Assembly: GCF_037949285.1 (NCBI RefSeq)
Contig: NZ_CP149927.1
Span: 1 to 64,000, forward strand
Origin: Thioclava sp. GXIMD4216
GTDB taxonomy: Bacteria; Pseudomonadota; Alphaproteobacteria; Rhodobacterales; Rhodobacteraceae
Reading direction: 5' to 3'
Length of the DNA stretch: 64,000 nt
The translations under genes and the position numbers were made by a program. Shown in pieces: positions 17,608 to 26,279 of this stretch (the stretch's first letter is position 1; each line of letters starts with the position of its first letter). The notes under the pieces were generated by a model. That model had not been told where the DNA came from, ran no database searches, and saw only the letters and a program-made list of their open reading frames with translations.

Positions 17608-19629
17608 ATGAGCATTCAATCGGGCTTTCGCACAAGCCAGCCGCATCTGAGCCTGTCAGGCGCGCCGGACCAGATCGCCGTGACCGATGGTCAGGTTGCC
17701 ACGACGCTGAAAACACTCTGGTCGGGACGGTGGCTGATTGCCAGCACGACGGTACTGGCACTGGGTCTGGGGCAGCTCTGGCTGTCGGAATTCGCCACGC
17801 CACTCTACCGCGCCACCACCTCTGTCCTGCTGGAGCCGCAAGATGAAAGCCTGACCGATCCGGACCGCGTGCCCGACCGCGCCCGACCGATCGATGACAC
17901 GATCCGCCGCACCGAAGTCGAAATTCTGCGCGGTCGGGCCTTGCTGGGCACGGTCGTCGATGATCTTGCACTGACCGCGGATCCGGAATTCAACGCCAGT
18001 CTGCGGGCCCCCGGATTTGGCGCGCGGCTCAGGGCCCTGTTCCCCGGACAGGCCAGCACACGCCCGACGCCCGACCAACAGCGCGAGGCGGCAATTTCGG
18101 TGCTCAGCGAAAATGTCACCATCCGCAATCTTGCACCGAGCCTCGTGTTCGAACTGAGCGCGGTCACCGAGACCCCGCAGAAATCGGCCCTGATCGCCGA
18201 CCGGCTCGCACAGAACTATATCAGCCAGCAGATCGCGCTGAAACGGCACGAAAGCGATAATGCGATCCGTTGGCTGGGGCAGCGGCTGACCGATCTCCAG
18301 CACCAGATCGAGACCTCCAATGCCGAACTGTCGCGACTGAGCGGTTCGGCGGCAACAGAGACCGCGCGCACGGTGGTGCAGACCCGCCGCCTGCAGAAGC
18401 TGGAAGGCGATCTGGCGACCGCGCGGCTGGCCCTGTCCGAAAGCCAGCGCCGTCTGCAGGCTCTGCCCGCCACGGCTGCGCCCGACGCGCGTGCCACCCG
18501 CGAGGCGCAAGTGGCGATCGACGCGGCCACGCTGCGCAATCTCGAACGCCAATATGGCGAGATCGACACCGGTCTGCGCAGCGAGACGGAAACGGCCACC
18601 CGCCAGAAGTTGCTGGAACAGCAAAGCGAAACCGATCTGCTGGTCTATGGCCATTTCCTGACCCGCCTCAAGGATACGATCGCCCGCGAAGGCCGCCAGA
18701 TGGCCGATAGCCGCGTCCTTTCGGCAGCAGTCGAACCGGGCGCGCCCTATCTGCCGCGACCACCTCTGGTGCTGTCGCTCAGCGCGATGCTGGGGGCGGC
18801 CTTGGGGTTGATGATCTTGCTGTTGCGGCAGACATTCCGGCAGACCATCCGTTCGGCCCACGAGCTGGAAGAGTTCACCGGCCAGAAAGTGATCGGCCAG
18901 CTTCCCCGCCTGCCGGGCGGCAAGGGACGCTCGAGCATCGATTTCCTGCATGACTATCCGGATTCGCCCGCCGCCGAGGCCCTGCGCGGGCTGCGCACGA
19001 ATATCGTGCTTGAACAATTGTTGCTGGGCCAGAAGGTGATCGCCATCACCTCGGCCAATCCGCAGGAGGGCAAGACCACCGTCTCGCTGGGACTTGCCCG
19101 TCAGATGGCCAGTCTGGGCAAGCGCGTGCTGGTGATCGAGGGCGATCTGCGGCGGCGGGTCTTCAAGGAGTATCTCGGGGTTGCAGCCGCGCAGGACATG
19201 ATCGGCGCACTCACCGGAAGCCTGTCGCTGGCGGAGGCGGTGCATACCGATCCGCGTAGCGGGATGGATGTGCTGTTTGGGGCGAAAACCCACGGCAACC
19301 CCGCTGATATCTTCGCATCAGAGGCGTTTTCGCGGCTTCTGGCCGAGGCGCGCGACAGCTATGACTATGTCATCATCGACACCCCGCCCGTGCTTTGCGT
19401 GCCCGACACGCGGATCATCTTGCAGGGCTGCGACCGGGCGCTGTTTCTGGTCAACTGGAATATCACCACGCGGGTCCAGGTGCGCGACGGCCTGGCCGCG
19501 CTGCACAGCTCGGGGCGTAAACTCGGGGGGCTGATCTTGAACCGTATCGATCCGCGCAGCACCAAAGAGTTCTACTATACGGCCTATTACAGCACCGAGA
19601 CAGGGCGCCCCAGCCAGCGCCCCCTCTGA
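17608..19629 (+). CDS. Polysaccharide co-polymerase with BY-kinase domain (Wzc/ExoP type)
   Basis: This 673-aa protein has an N-terminal Wzz domain (TM near 45-62, periplasmic coiled-coil to about 385, second TM near 390-410). A cytoplasmic bacterial tyrosine-kinase domain follows: Walker A SANPQEGKTT (K489), Walker A' VLVIEGDLRR and Walker B YDYVIIDTPP. The C-terminus has a short tyrosine cluster (EFYYTAYYSTE) that fits autophosphorylation sites. It should control chain length and export together with Wzy. No Wza outer-membrane protein or Wzb phosphatase gene is visible nearby. The start has GAGGGGG 6 bp upstream. Confidence 0.9.
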   Translation: MSIQSGFRTSQPHLSLSGAPDQIAVTDGQVATTLKTLWSGRWLIASTTVLALGLGQLWLSEFATPLYRATTSVLLEPQDESLTDPDRVPDRARPIDDTIRRTEVEILRGRALLGTVVDDLALTADPEFNASLRAPGFGARLRALFPGQASTRPTPDQQREAAISVLSENVTIRNLAPSLVFELSAVTETPQKSALIADRLAQNYISQQIALKRHESDNAIRWLGQRLTDLQHQIETSNAELSRLSGSAATETARTVVQTRRLQKLEGDLATARLALSESQRRLQALPATAAPDARATREAQVAIDAATLRNLERQYGEIDTGLRSETETATRQKLLEQQSETDLLVYGHFLTRLKDTIAREGRQMADSRVLSAAVEPGAPYLPRPPLVLSLSAMLGAALGLMILLLRQTFRQTIRSAHELEEFTGQKVIGQLPRLPGGKGRSSIDFLHDYPDSPAAEALRGLRTNIVLEQLLLGQKVIAITSANPQEGKTTVSLGLARQMASLGKRVLVIEGDLRRRVFKEYLGVAAAQDMIGALTGSLSLAEAVHTDPRSGMDVLFGAKTHGNPADIFASEAFSRLLAEARDSYDYVIIDTPPVLCVPDTRIILQGCDRALFLVNWNITTRVQVRDGLAALHSSGRKLGGLILNRIDPRSTKEFYYTAYYSTETGRPSQRPL

Positions 19630-19687
19630 CTGGCCCCCATCAGACTGGCACCGGCAAGCTTCCGGCGGGTCTGCGCCGGAGCCGCCC

Positions 19688-20521
19688 CTATTTCTCCATC
19701 ATGTCGCGGTAATAACGGCGCAGGAAAAACAGACCCAATGTGCCGCAGATCAGAGCGACCAGATAGACATAGCCGGGATTGAGATATTCGGCGTGATAGG
19801 AATAGTAGAACGCCGTGCGCATCTCGCCTGTAACATGGACCAGCGGGTTCCAGTTGAGCCATGTGCTATAGGGGCGCGGCAAGGTCTCGTGCAGCAAGAT
19901 GACCCCCGAGATCAGCATCAGCGGGCGGGTGATCACACTCCAGACCATCTGCCAGAGCGGATGGCGGGAGATCAGCGTACAGAGCAGCATCCCCACCCCG
20001 AGCCCCAGACAGGACGCCATCAGATAGGCGGACAAAACGCGCGGCAGGATGAACGTCGTGCGGGTGTCATAAACCATCAGGATGACCGAAAGGATGATGG
20101 TCGAATTCAGCGCCTGCGTGGCAACATTGAGGATGAAACGCGCCAGCACCGCATCAAGGAAGGTCACACGCGGGTAGCTGAGCAGCTGCCGCGAGAAGTT
20201 GATGGCTTGCGACACTTTCGTGGAGGTGGTGGTAAACATCCAAAGCGGCATCATACCCGTGGCATAGAACAGGGCGAAATTCTTCCCCAGAGGCGGCGAG
20301 CGGAAGCCGATAGAGAAGATCGCCACCAAGACCGCAATCCCCAGAACCGGTTCGAGGATCGCCCAGAGATAACCACCGGGCGAGCGGCCATAGGTCGCGC
20401 TCATCTCGCGCAGGATCAGGGCAAAAATCGTGCGGAACGTGCTGAGCGGTGGCGTGCTTTTGACAGAGCGCAAGCGGCCAAGTTCTTCGGGGCTGAGCTG
20501 GTCAATCGGGTTCTGGGTCAT
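19688..20521 (-). CDS. Capsule/O-antigen ABC exporter permease (KpsM/Wzm type)
   Basis: This 277-aa ABC-2 family permease has six hydrophobic segments and a cytoplasmic N-terminus with FALILREMSATYGRSPGGYLWAILEP, the interface region seen in KpsM/BexB proteins. With KpsT it would export a lipid-anchored polysaccharide across the inner membrane. Its start overlaps the ATPase stop by 4 bp. The order ATPase-permease, preceded by a KpsE-like gene, is typical of group 2 capsule exporters. Confidence 0.88.
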   Translation of the reverse strand: MTQNPIDQLSPEELGRLRSVKSTPPLSTFRTIFALILREMSATYGRSPGGYLWAILEPVLGIAVLVAIFSIGFRSPPLGKNFALFYATGMMPLWMFTTTSTKVSQAINFSRQLLSYPRVTFLDAVLARFILNVATQALNSTIILSVILMVYDTRTTFILPRVLSAYLMASCLGLGVGMLLCTLISRHPLWQMVWSVITRPLMLISGVILLHETLPRPYSTWLNWNPLVHVTGEMRTAFYYSYHAEYLNPGYVYLVALICGTLGLFFLRRYYRDMMEK

Positions 20522-21177
20522 TTTTGTTTCATATTCCGATTGTGATGGGCGATGGCCTCGTCGACATCCGGATAATAGGTCAGGGTGCCTTTTTCCAACA
20601 CGGCCCCCGCCGTGCAGATCCGGCGGATCTGCGCATCCGAATGCGAGACATAGATGGCCGAACGGGAGCGCACCCGATCCAGAAACATCGCGTTACTCTT
20701 GTCGCGGAAGCTGGCATCGCCCGCAGCGGTCACCTCGTCCACGAGATAGGTGTCAAAATCCAGCGCCATATTGATCCCGAAACTCAGCCGACCGCGCATC
20801 CCCGAAGAATAGGTCCGCACCGGCATATGGAAATGCGGCCCGAGCTCGGCAAATTCCTCGACAAAATTCACCATCTCGTCGGTATCGGCCCCGTAGACCC
20901 GTGCCACGAACAGGGCATTCTGCGCACCGGTCATATCCTGATGCATGGAGCTGGCCAGCCCCACGGGGTAGGAAATCCGCCCGTCGGTCAGCACCTCGCC
21001 GGAATTCGGCGAGGACAGCCCCGCGATCATCCGCAACAAAGTGGATTTGCCCGCGCCGTTCCGGCCCAGCAGGCCAACCGATACACCGGTCGGAAACACG
21101 GCATTGATCTGGCGGGCGACGACCTTTTTCTGACCTGCGGCGCGGAACACTTTGGTGAGGTTTTTCAAAACGATCAC
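20518..21177 (-). CDS. Capsule ABC exporter ATP-binding protein (KpsT type)
   Basis: This 219-aa ABC ATPase has Walker A LLGRNGAGKST, signature YSSGMRGRLSFGINMAL and Walker B TYLVDEVTAAGD. Degenerate signatures like SSGM-R-L and short length are characteristic of KpsT/BexA rather than of O-antigen Wzt, which has a carbohydrate-binding C-terminal domain that is absent here. It powers the permease encoded immediately downstream. Confidence 0.9.
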   Translation of the reverse strand: MIVLKNLTKVFRAAGQKKVVARQINAVFPTGVSVGLLGRNGAGKSTLLRMIAGLSSPNSGEVLTDGRISYPVGLASSMHQDMTGAQNALFVARVYGADTDEMVNFVEEFAELGPHFHMPVRTYSSGMRGRLSFGINMALDFDTYLVDEVTAAGDASFRDKSNAMFLDRVRSRSAIYVSHSDAQIRRICTAGAVLEKGTLTYYPDVDEAIAHHNRNMKQK

Positions 21178-21195
21178 GACATGCCTCCCGCGCGC

Positions 21196-22650
21196 TTAGC
21201 GGCGATCTCTCAGGGCATAGGCAACCAGGACCACCAGAACCCAGACCATCGTCATGATGATGGCCAGCAGCGCCACGATCTCGCCGCGCACGGGCTCCAT
21301 CGACGCTTCGGGCATCGAGGGCCGGATATGGGCCGCAAGATAGCGGCTCTGGCGGTTCGCCTCGGCTTTGGCGGTATCATAGGCGGTCATTGCGGCGGTG
21401 TAGCTTTGCTCGGCAAATTGCTGGTCCACCGCAAGGCTTTCATATTGCCCGACGATATTGGCATAGCCCTCGCCATCGGTCATATCGCTGGAGGCAGGCG
21501 CGCCGCCGACGGTCCCGCTCAGCCCCAGCTTCTTGCGCTCGGCGGCGATACGGTCAGAGATCACCTGCACGCGGCGTTCGGTCTGCACGATCCGCGGATC
21601 ATTGTCGCGCGTGGTCTGGCGCAGGGTGTCCAGCTCGATCAGCGACTGCGCAAGCTGCTGTTGCAGCGAGGACAGCAGCCCCACCTGCCCCTCGATCAGC
21701 GATTGCGGGTCCACGATCTGGTTTTCATTGCGGAACTGGGTCATCGCCGCGCGGGCCGTTTTCAGACGCTGCACCGCCGTTTCAAGCTCGTCGCGCGCAT
21801 AGCGGATCTTGTCTTCCCGCGCGATCTGCGACAGGCGGTTGATCATCTTCGAGCTCTCGTCGAAGATCGCCTGTGTCAGCTTATGGGCATCTTCCGGCGT
21901 GAAGGCCTGCGCCTCGACATCGATCAGGCCGGTGCCGCTATCGGAATAGACCTGAACCATGCGGCCCCAATAATCGGTCAGATCCTCGATCGTGCCACCG
22001 GGATGATAGGCGTACCACGGGTCGTCCCCCCAATGCCACCAGCGATCCCCCGCCTTGGCCCACATCTTGCGCAGGTCCAGTTTGGCATCAAGCGCGCGCA
22101 CCAACTCTTCGCTCTTGATATAATTATACAGAATATCGGTATCCGAGGAAGAAGACCCCGAAATCTCGGCCAGACCGCCCAGCATCTCCATTGCGGAGGA
22201 CGTGTTTTCGGATCGCACGGAAAACCCGACATGGGAGACGTAGCGATCATGGGCGCGCGTATAAAGGTAGAACGACGCCAGAAAGACCGGCAGCACCACA
22301 ATGAACAGGAAACTCAGCGCCATTGCCCGGTGGCGCGATTTCAGCGCCGCCATCGCCACCGTCGGCGCAACCAGAATCTTGTCTTTCAAGGGCGTCTCGG
22401 CAGATTTGCCCTGAGGCTTGCCCTGCGATTTTGCCTGCGGCTGTGGCTTCGGCTGCGGCGGAACCGGTGCGGCTTTCGCCTGAGCCGGATCGGGGGCTGG
22501 CTTTTGAGCCGGTTCCGGTGCTGCGGACGCTTTTGCCGCAGGGCGGGTTTCACCAACCTGCGTGATCTGGTCTTTCGTGGCGCCGGGCCGGGGGGTCTCG
22601 TTCACGTTTGATACGCCTGTCTTATTGCTCGGTGCGACTTTAACGAGCAC
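21196..22650 (-). CDS. Capsule export inner-membrane protein (KpsE/BexC/CtrB type)
   Basis: This 484-aa PCP-type protein has a long Pro/Ala/Lys/Gln-rich cytoplasmic N-terminus (about residues 20-85), a first membrane helix near 105-128, and a periplasmic coiled-coil region. A second helix near the C-terminus ends YALRDRR. The block YVSHVGFSVRSENTSS resembles KpsE/CtrB proteins. It would bridge KpsMT to an outer-membrane channel. The start is uncertain: a GTG is used, and another GTG about 15 codons later is possible. The outer-membrane channel (KpsD/CtrA) and KpsC/S are not in the window. Confidence 0.85.
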   Translation of the reverse strand: MLVKVAPSNKTGVSNVNETPRPGATKDQITQVGETRPAAKASAAPEPAQKPAPDPAQAKAAPVPPQPKPQPQAKSQGKPQGKSAETPLKDKILVAPTVAMAALKSRHRAMALSFLFIVVLPVFLASFYLYTRAHDRYVSHVGFSVRSENTSSAMEMLGGLAEISGSSSSDTDILYNYIKSEELVRALDAKLDLRKMWAKAGDRWWHWGDDPWYAYHPGGTIEDLTDYWGRMVQVYSDSGTGLIDVEAQAFTPEDAHKLTQAIFDESSKMINRLSQIAREDKIRYARDELETAVQRLKTARAAMTQFRNENQIVDPQSLIEGQVGLLSSLQQQLAQSLIELDTLRQTTRDNDPRIVQTERRVQVISDRIAAERKKLGLSGTVGGAPASSDMTDGEGYANIVGQYESLAVDQQFAEQSYTAAMTAYDTAKAEANRQSRYLAAHIRPSMPEASMEPVRGEIVALLAIIMTMVWVLVVLVAYALRDRR

Positions 22651-22700
22651 AGCACGAAATCTCTAGTCACGATTTTCCACGCCCGCCTGCCTCGGGCGCG

Positions 22701-23690
22701 CTACCCCTCCTGCGCGAAGGCCGCCGCGATCCGGACCAGATCCGCCCCCTGCCCCAGCAGCACCGCCAGCAGAAGCCGCGCTTTGACCGGCGGCAGGGCT
22801 CCGGCGAAAATCACCCCGGCGTCTTCCAGACTGCGCCCGCCGGAATCATTGCCGTAAACCGGTAGCGTCCGGCCTTCGGGGCAGCGTGTCGCCACCACCA
22901 CCGGACAGCCCTGCTCCCGCGCCTGCGCTGCGGCCTGCGCAAATCCTTCGGGGGCATTCCCACGCCCGAAGGCCGCCAGAACCACCCCAGTTGCCCCCGT
23001 CTCGACCGCCCATGACAGATAGTTCGGGCGGCTCCCCAGCCCCAGCAGGACCAGCTCGACCGCAGGATCAAGCCGTTCGGGTCTGTAGATCCGGCGGGGG
23101 GTCGCGTTGGCACGGGCCACGTAGACCTGCCCTTCGTCCACATCCCCGATCTTGCCAAATCCGGGAGAGCGGAACGTATCGACCCGCGAGGCATGGAATT
23201 TGGTGACATGGCGCGCCGAATGGATCTCGCCTTCGAAGACGATAGCGGCCCCCATGCCGGTCATCGCGGGACAGGCGGCGGCGCGGATGGCCTCGGCGAT
23301 ATTGCGTGGCCCGTCGGTATCGGCGACACCGGCATGGCGCTGCGCACCGGTAAACACCACGGGCTTGTCCGAGCCCACCAGAAGATAGGCCAGATAGGCG
23401 CTTTCCTCCATCGTATCGGTGCCATGTGTCACCACAACCCCGTCAATCTCCGGCGCGGCAAGCACCGTCTCGATCCGCTGGCAAAGCGCGAAAACCGTTG
23501 CCAGATCAAGTGCATAACTTCCCTTCGCCTGAAAGCTCTCGGCGCTGACCTCGATCCCGTCCAGCGGATCATGCAGCCCCGACAACAGGCTTTGCGCCGA
23601 AAGCCCCGCCGTCACCGGCCCGCCCTGTGTTTCGGCGCGCGACGCAATCGTTCCGCCGGTGGCAATCAGATGTATCCGTGCCATAGTCAT
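22701..23690 (-). CDS. L-asparaginase family amidohydrolase
   Basis: This 329-aa protein of the bacterial type I/II asparaginase family has the first catalytic Thr in ATGGTIAS, the second in VVTHGTDTMEES and the conserved Lys in ARHVTKFHASR. It lacks a signal peptide, so it is cytoplasmic. The third codon ATG may be the real start, since AAAGG is better spaced for it. It is the last gene of a long operon carrying an ABC transporter, a CE4-like amidohydrolase and a COG0523 GTPase. That context suggests it cleaves a side-chain or half-amide released from the imported compound rather than serving general asparagine metabolism. The substrate is inferred, not shown. Confidence 0.85.
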   Translation of the reverse strand: MTMARIHLIATGGTIASRAETQGGPVTAGLSAQSLLSGLHDPLDGIEVSAESFQAKGSYALDLATVFALCQRIETVLAAPEIDGVVVTHGTDTMEESAYLAYLLVGSDKPVVFTGAQRHAGVADTDGPRNIAEAIRAAACPAMTGMGAAIVFEGEIHSARHVTKFHASRVDTFRSPGFGKIGDVDEGQVYVARANATPRRIYRPERLDPAVELVLLGLGSRPNYLSWAVETGATGVVLAAFGRGNAPEGFAQAAAQAREQGCPVVVATRCPEGRTLPVYGNDSGGRSLEDAGVIFAGALPPVKARLLLAVLLGQGADLVRIAAAFAQEG

Positions 23691-23713
23691 CCTTTCCTGA
23701 AGGGGAAGCGGCC

Positions 23714-24913
23714 CTATCCGGCCTTACGCGATCCGCGGCCCTGCGCCTGCGCCGCTGCGGTGATAATCTCGGTCCAGCGGCGCACAAGGTAGTTATGCTC
23801 GTCCATTGTCGAGTTCCAGACCGCGACATTCTTCGACCGCGCCCTGACCGACCCGCCCGAGCGCATATCGCCCTTGCGCACCGCGACATGCCCGTTTGGT
23901 CCCGGCAGATCGGTCGCGGCGGCGCGCCCCTCATACCAATAGTCCCATTCCGCAGGGGGCAGCGTGTCGCGCACCCGTCCGGGCACCGACATGTAATAGC
24001 CCTGCCGCGCGACTTGTGCGCCCGCGATGCCGGACAGATACCAGTTGAGCCATGCATAGGCACGATCCAGCCGCGCGCCCTCCAGATGCCGCGCCAGACA
24101 CATGCCCCCATGCCATGCACGGTAGCCTTCCTCCGGCACGGCCTGACGCACCCGCAGCCCCGCCTCTTTCATCGCCACCACGGTCGGCGACCAAAGCGAC
24201 GAGATCGCCAGCTCGCCCGCGCGGAACCGCTCCAGCGGCTCGGTCGCGCGCCGCCAGAATGGCGCCAGATGCCCCGAGGCCACAAGATCAAGCCCCAAGG
24301 CCGCCATCTCGTCGATCTCGGCCACGGTCATATTGCCCGGGTCGGCGACCTTCATCCGGTCGGCGGCCATCAAGGCCTGCACAAGGTCGAAAACACCGAT
24401 CCCCGGATCATCCACCAGCGCCACCCGCCCATGCCAGCGCGGGTCAAGAAGCTCGGCCCAGCTTGTGACATCGCTGTCGACATTCAGTCCTGTCGCACCG
24501 ATATCGATGGCGAAACTGTCGTAATTATAGACGGTTGGCAGCATCGAGATCTGCCGTCCCGGTCGCGCGGAAAGCGAGGCATCCGCCTGCACCCAAAGCC
24601 GCGTCGCCGGAACATCACCATAGCCAAGCGATCCCGGCACCGGATCTAGCGCGGGGCTTTCCATCTCGGACCAATAGGTGATGCGGTCGATCTCGATCGG
24701 CTGGATCGCGCGCCAGTGCCAGACGATATCGAGATTGTGGAAACACTGGTCATAGACATCATAGCTATGCGGCGACATGGCGGCGATGCGCTGCGCATTC
24801 ACGAAATCCATCTCGATGAAATCAAGCTCGAACCCGAGATCGGCCTCCGCACGGTCCTTGAACCTGCGCCAAGGCTGGATTTCGGTGGTCAGAATACGCA
24901 GCCGGTCCGTCAA
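23714..24913 (-). CDS. PotD-like binding protein homologue without signal peptide
   Basis: This 399-aa protein is clearly related to the Tat-exported binding protein encoded near 28.3-29.5 kb: both have TVYNYDS/AVYNYDS, EEGYRAW/KEGYRGW, QGYYMS/QGYYSP, the YWYEG/FWYEG box and the GG-S...NVA tail. It begins directly with TDRLRILTTEIQPWRRF and has no signal sequence. The start is a TTG whose bases overlap the TGA of the GTPase gene (TTGA); no better in-frame start exists upstream without entering that gene. It is therefore predicted to be a cytoplasmic ligand-binding protein, possibly a sensor, carrier or enzyme that reuses the fold. Confidence 0.7.
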   Translation of the reverse strand: MTDRLRILTTEIQPWRRFKDRAEADLGFELDFIEMDFVNAQRIAAMSPHSYDVYDQCFHNLDIVWHWRAIQPIEIDRITYWSEMESPALDPVPGSLGYGDVPATRLWVQADASLSARPGRQISMLPTVYNYDSFAIDIGATGLNVDSDVTSWAELLDPRWHGRVALVDDPGIGVFDLVQALMAADRMKVADPGNMTVAEIDEMAALGLDLVASGHLAPFWRRATEPLERFRAGELAISSLWSPTVVAMKEAGLRVRQAVPEEGYRAWHGGMCLARHLEGARLDRAYAWLNWYLSGIAGAQVARQGYYMSVPGRVRDTLPPAEWDYWYEGRAAATDLPGPNGHVAVRKGDMRSGGSVRARSKNVAVWNSTMDEHNYLVRRWTEIITAAAQAQGRGSRKAG

Positions 24914-25896
24914 GCCACGGCCCTCGCGCAGGCAAGGCCGGTGAAGGCGGCAAACGAACGGCGGATCAGGTCGGGCTCCAGCCCTTCCAGTATGAAGACC
25001 AGCCGCGACAGACGCTGGCCCTCGGGCCAATGCGTCATATGGGTGGGGGCATGCACCAGATGCTGAACGCCATGAATGGCCACGGGACGATCTTCTCCTT
25101 CCAGAGCCAGGATCCCCTTCACGCGAAAAATACGATCACCATAACGATGCAATAAAAGCGTGAGCCAAATCCCGAACATGGTCCAATCTATACGCTCTTC
25201 GATCACCAGAGAGAAGGAGGTCACGCCTAAGTCATTATGATGGTGGTGGTGCGAGGCACACGGGCCTGCGTCGCCGCACAGTGCGGGCAGACGCGCGCGG
25301 TCGGCATCCAGCCCGCCCAGCATCTGCGTCACGCTGTCTTGCGTGCTCCAGACCGATGCGGCGGGGTTCATCCTATGCAGCCGCTCACGCAGTCTTGCCA
25401 CCTGCGCCTCATCGGCCAGATCGGTCTTGGTCAGGATGATCCGGTCGGCGCTGGCAATCTGGCGGATCGCCTCGGCGCGATGGTCAAGCTGCAAGGCCGC
25501 ATTCACCGCATCCACCGTTGTCAAAACACCGCCCGTACGGAAATGGCTGCGCAGCACCGGATGCGCCGTCAGCGTCTGCAAGACCGGATAGGGATCGGCC
25601 AGCCCCGTGGTCTCGATGACCACGCGCCCAAAGGAGATCTCGCCCCGCGTGCGCAGACTATGGAGGTTTTGCAGCGCCTCCGCCACCTCGCCACGCACGG
25701 TGCAGCACACGCAGCCCGATTTCAGCAGCACCACATTCTCGTCGATCCGGTCGAGAAGATGGTGGTCAAGCCCGACCTCTCCGAATTCGTTGATCAGGAC
25801 GGCGGCATCCGACAGCGAGGGGTCCTCCAGCAGCCGCTGCAACAGCGTGGTTTTCCCCGAGCCAAGAAAGCCCGTGAGCAGGATGACTGGGGTCAT
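24910..25896 (-). CDS. COG0523 (CobW/ZNG-like) GTP-binding metallochaperone
   Basis: This 328-aa G3E GTPase has Walker A GFLGSGKTTLL, the metal-binding CxCC motif GCVCCTV, Walker B-like VVIETTGLADP and guanine-specificity TKTD. A histidine run (SHHHHH, near residue 216) adds metal-binding capacity, and a CobW C-terminal domain follows. Family members insert Zn2+ or other metals into target proteins. It overlaps the CxxC mini-protein gene before it and the binding-protein-like gene after it by 4 bp each. In this operon the likely client is the metal-dependent CE4-fold amidohydrolase; that is inference. Confidence 0.88.
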   Translation of the reverse strand: MTPVILLTGFLGSGKTTLLQRLLEDPSLSDAAVLINEFGEVGLDHHLLDRIDENVVLLKSGCVCCTVRGEVAEALQNLHSLRTRGEISFGRVVIETTGLADPYPVLQTLTAHPVLRSHFRTGGVLTTVDAVNAALQLDHRAEAIRQIASADRIILTKTDLADEAQVARLRERLHRMNPAASVWSTQDSVTQMLGGLDADRARLPALCGDAGPCASHHHHHNDLGVTSFSLVIEERIDWTMFGIWLTLLLHRYGDRIFRVKGILALEGEDRPVAIHGVQHLVHAPTHMTHWPEGQRLSRLVFILEGLEPDLIRRSFAAFTGLACARAVA

Positions 25897-26216
25897 TTGG
25901 CCTCCATAAAGGCAATCAGGTCCTCGTCTAGCGGGTCAAAAGCCCGCCCCGCCAGTGCCTCGGCCTCTGGCCACAGATGCGAGAGCGCCTCGAACACGCT
26001 CGACTTTCCGGTGGGCGAGGAGAGCACATAATTGATCCCCTGCCATTCGGCGAGGGTCAGGCGGCGATGGGCCAGCACGGCATTGGCCGCGCGAATCCGG
26101 CGCGCGCCCTCGGCACGGCGGGCCTGCCTGTCGGTATTGCGGGTGAACACGCCCTCGCGCCCCACAGCATTCGTCCAATGGTCATCGCATCCCAAGATGC
26201 CGCAAAGCGAGCACAT
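25893..26216 (-). CDS. Small CxxC protein of unknown function
   Basis: This 107-aa protein starts MCSLCGILGCDDHW, a CxxC plus nearby Cys/His that could bind a metal. An Arg-rich middle follows (RRAEGARRIRAANAVLAHRRL), then an acidic, helical C-terminus (DPLDEDLIAFMEAK). It overlaps the COG0523 GTPase gene by 4 bp (ATGA), suggesting the two act together, for example as metal acceptor and donor. A ribosome site (AGAAAGG) precedes the ATG. I do not recognise a named family. Confidence 0.7.
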   Translation of the reverse strand: MCSLCGILGCDDHWTNAVGREGVFTRNTDRQARRAEGARRIRAANAVLAHRRLTLAEWQGINYVLSSPTGKSSVFEALSHLWPEAEALAGRAFDPLDEDLIAFMEAK

Positions 26217-26237
26217 ATCCGAGCCTTTCTCTTAGGT

Positions 26238-26265
26238 GATCCGGGCGGGTCGCCCCGCCCGGATC
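26238..26265. repeat. Strong intra-operonic stem-loop after the amidohydrolase gene
   Basis: A perfect 12-bp stem GATCCGGGCGGG/CCCGCCCGGATC with a TCGC loop lies between the amidohydrolase stop and the CxxC gene start. There is no T tract on the minus strand, so it looks like an mRNA-stabilising or partial-attenuation hairpin rather than a full terminator. Its core resembles the hairpin at 28270-28293. Confidence 0.7.
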
Positions 26266-26279
26266 TGTTGCGCGAGTGG

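Noticed and set aside
20524..22611. 695-codon plus-strand frame across the KpsT and KpsE genes
   Set aside because: It is the reverse-strand shadow of two well-supported genes and has no domain or ribosome site.
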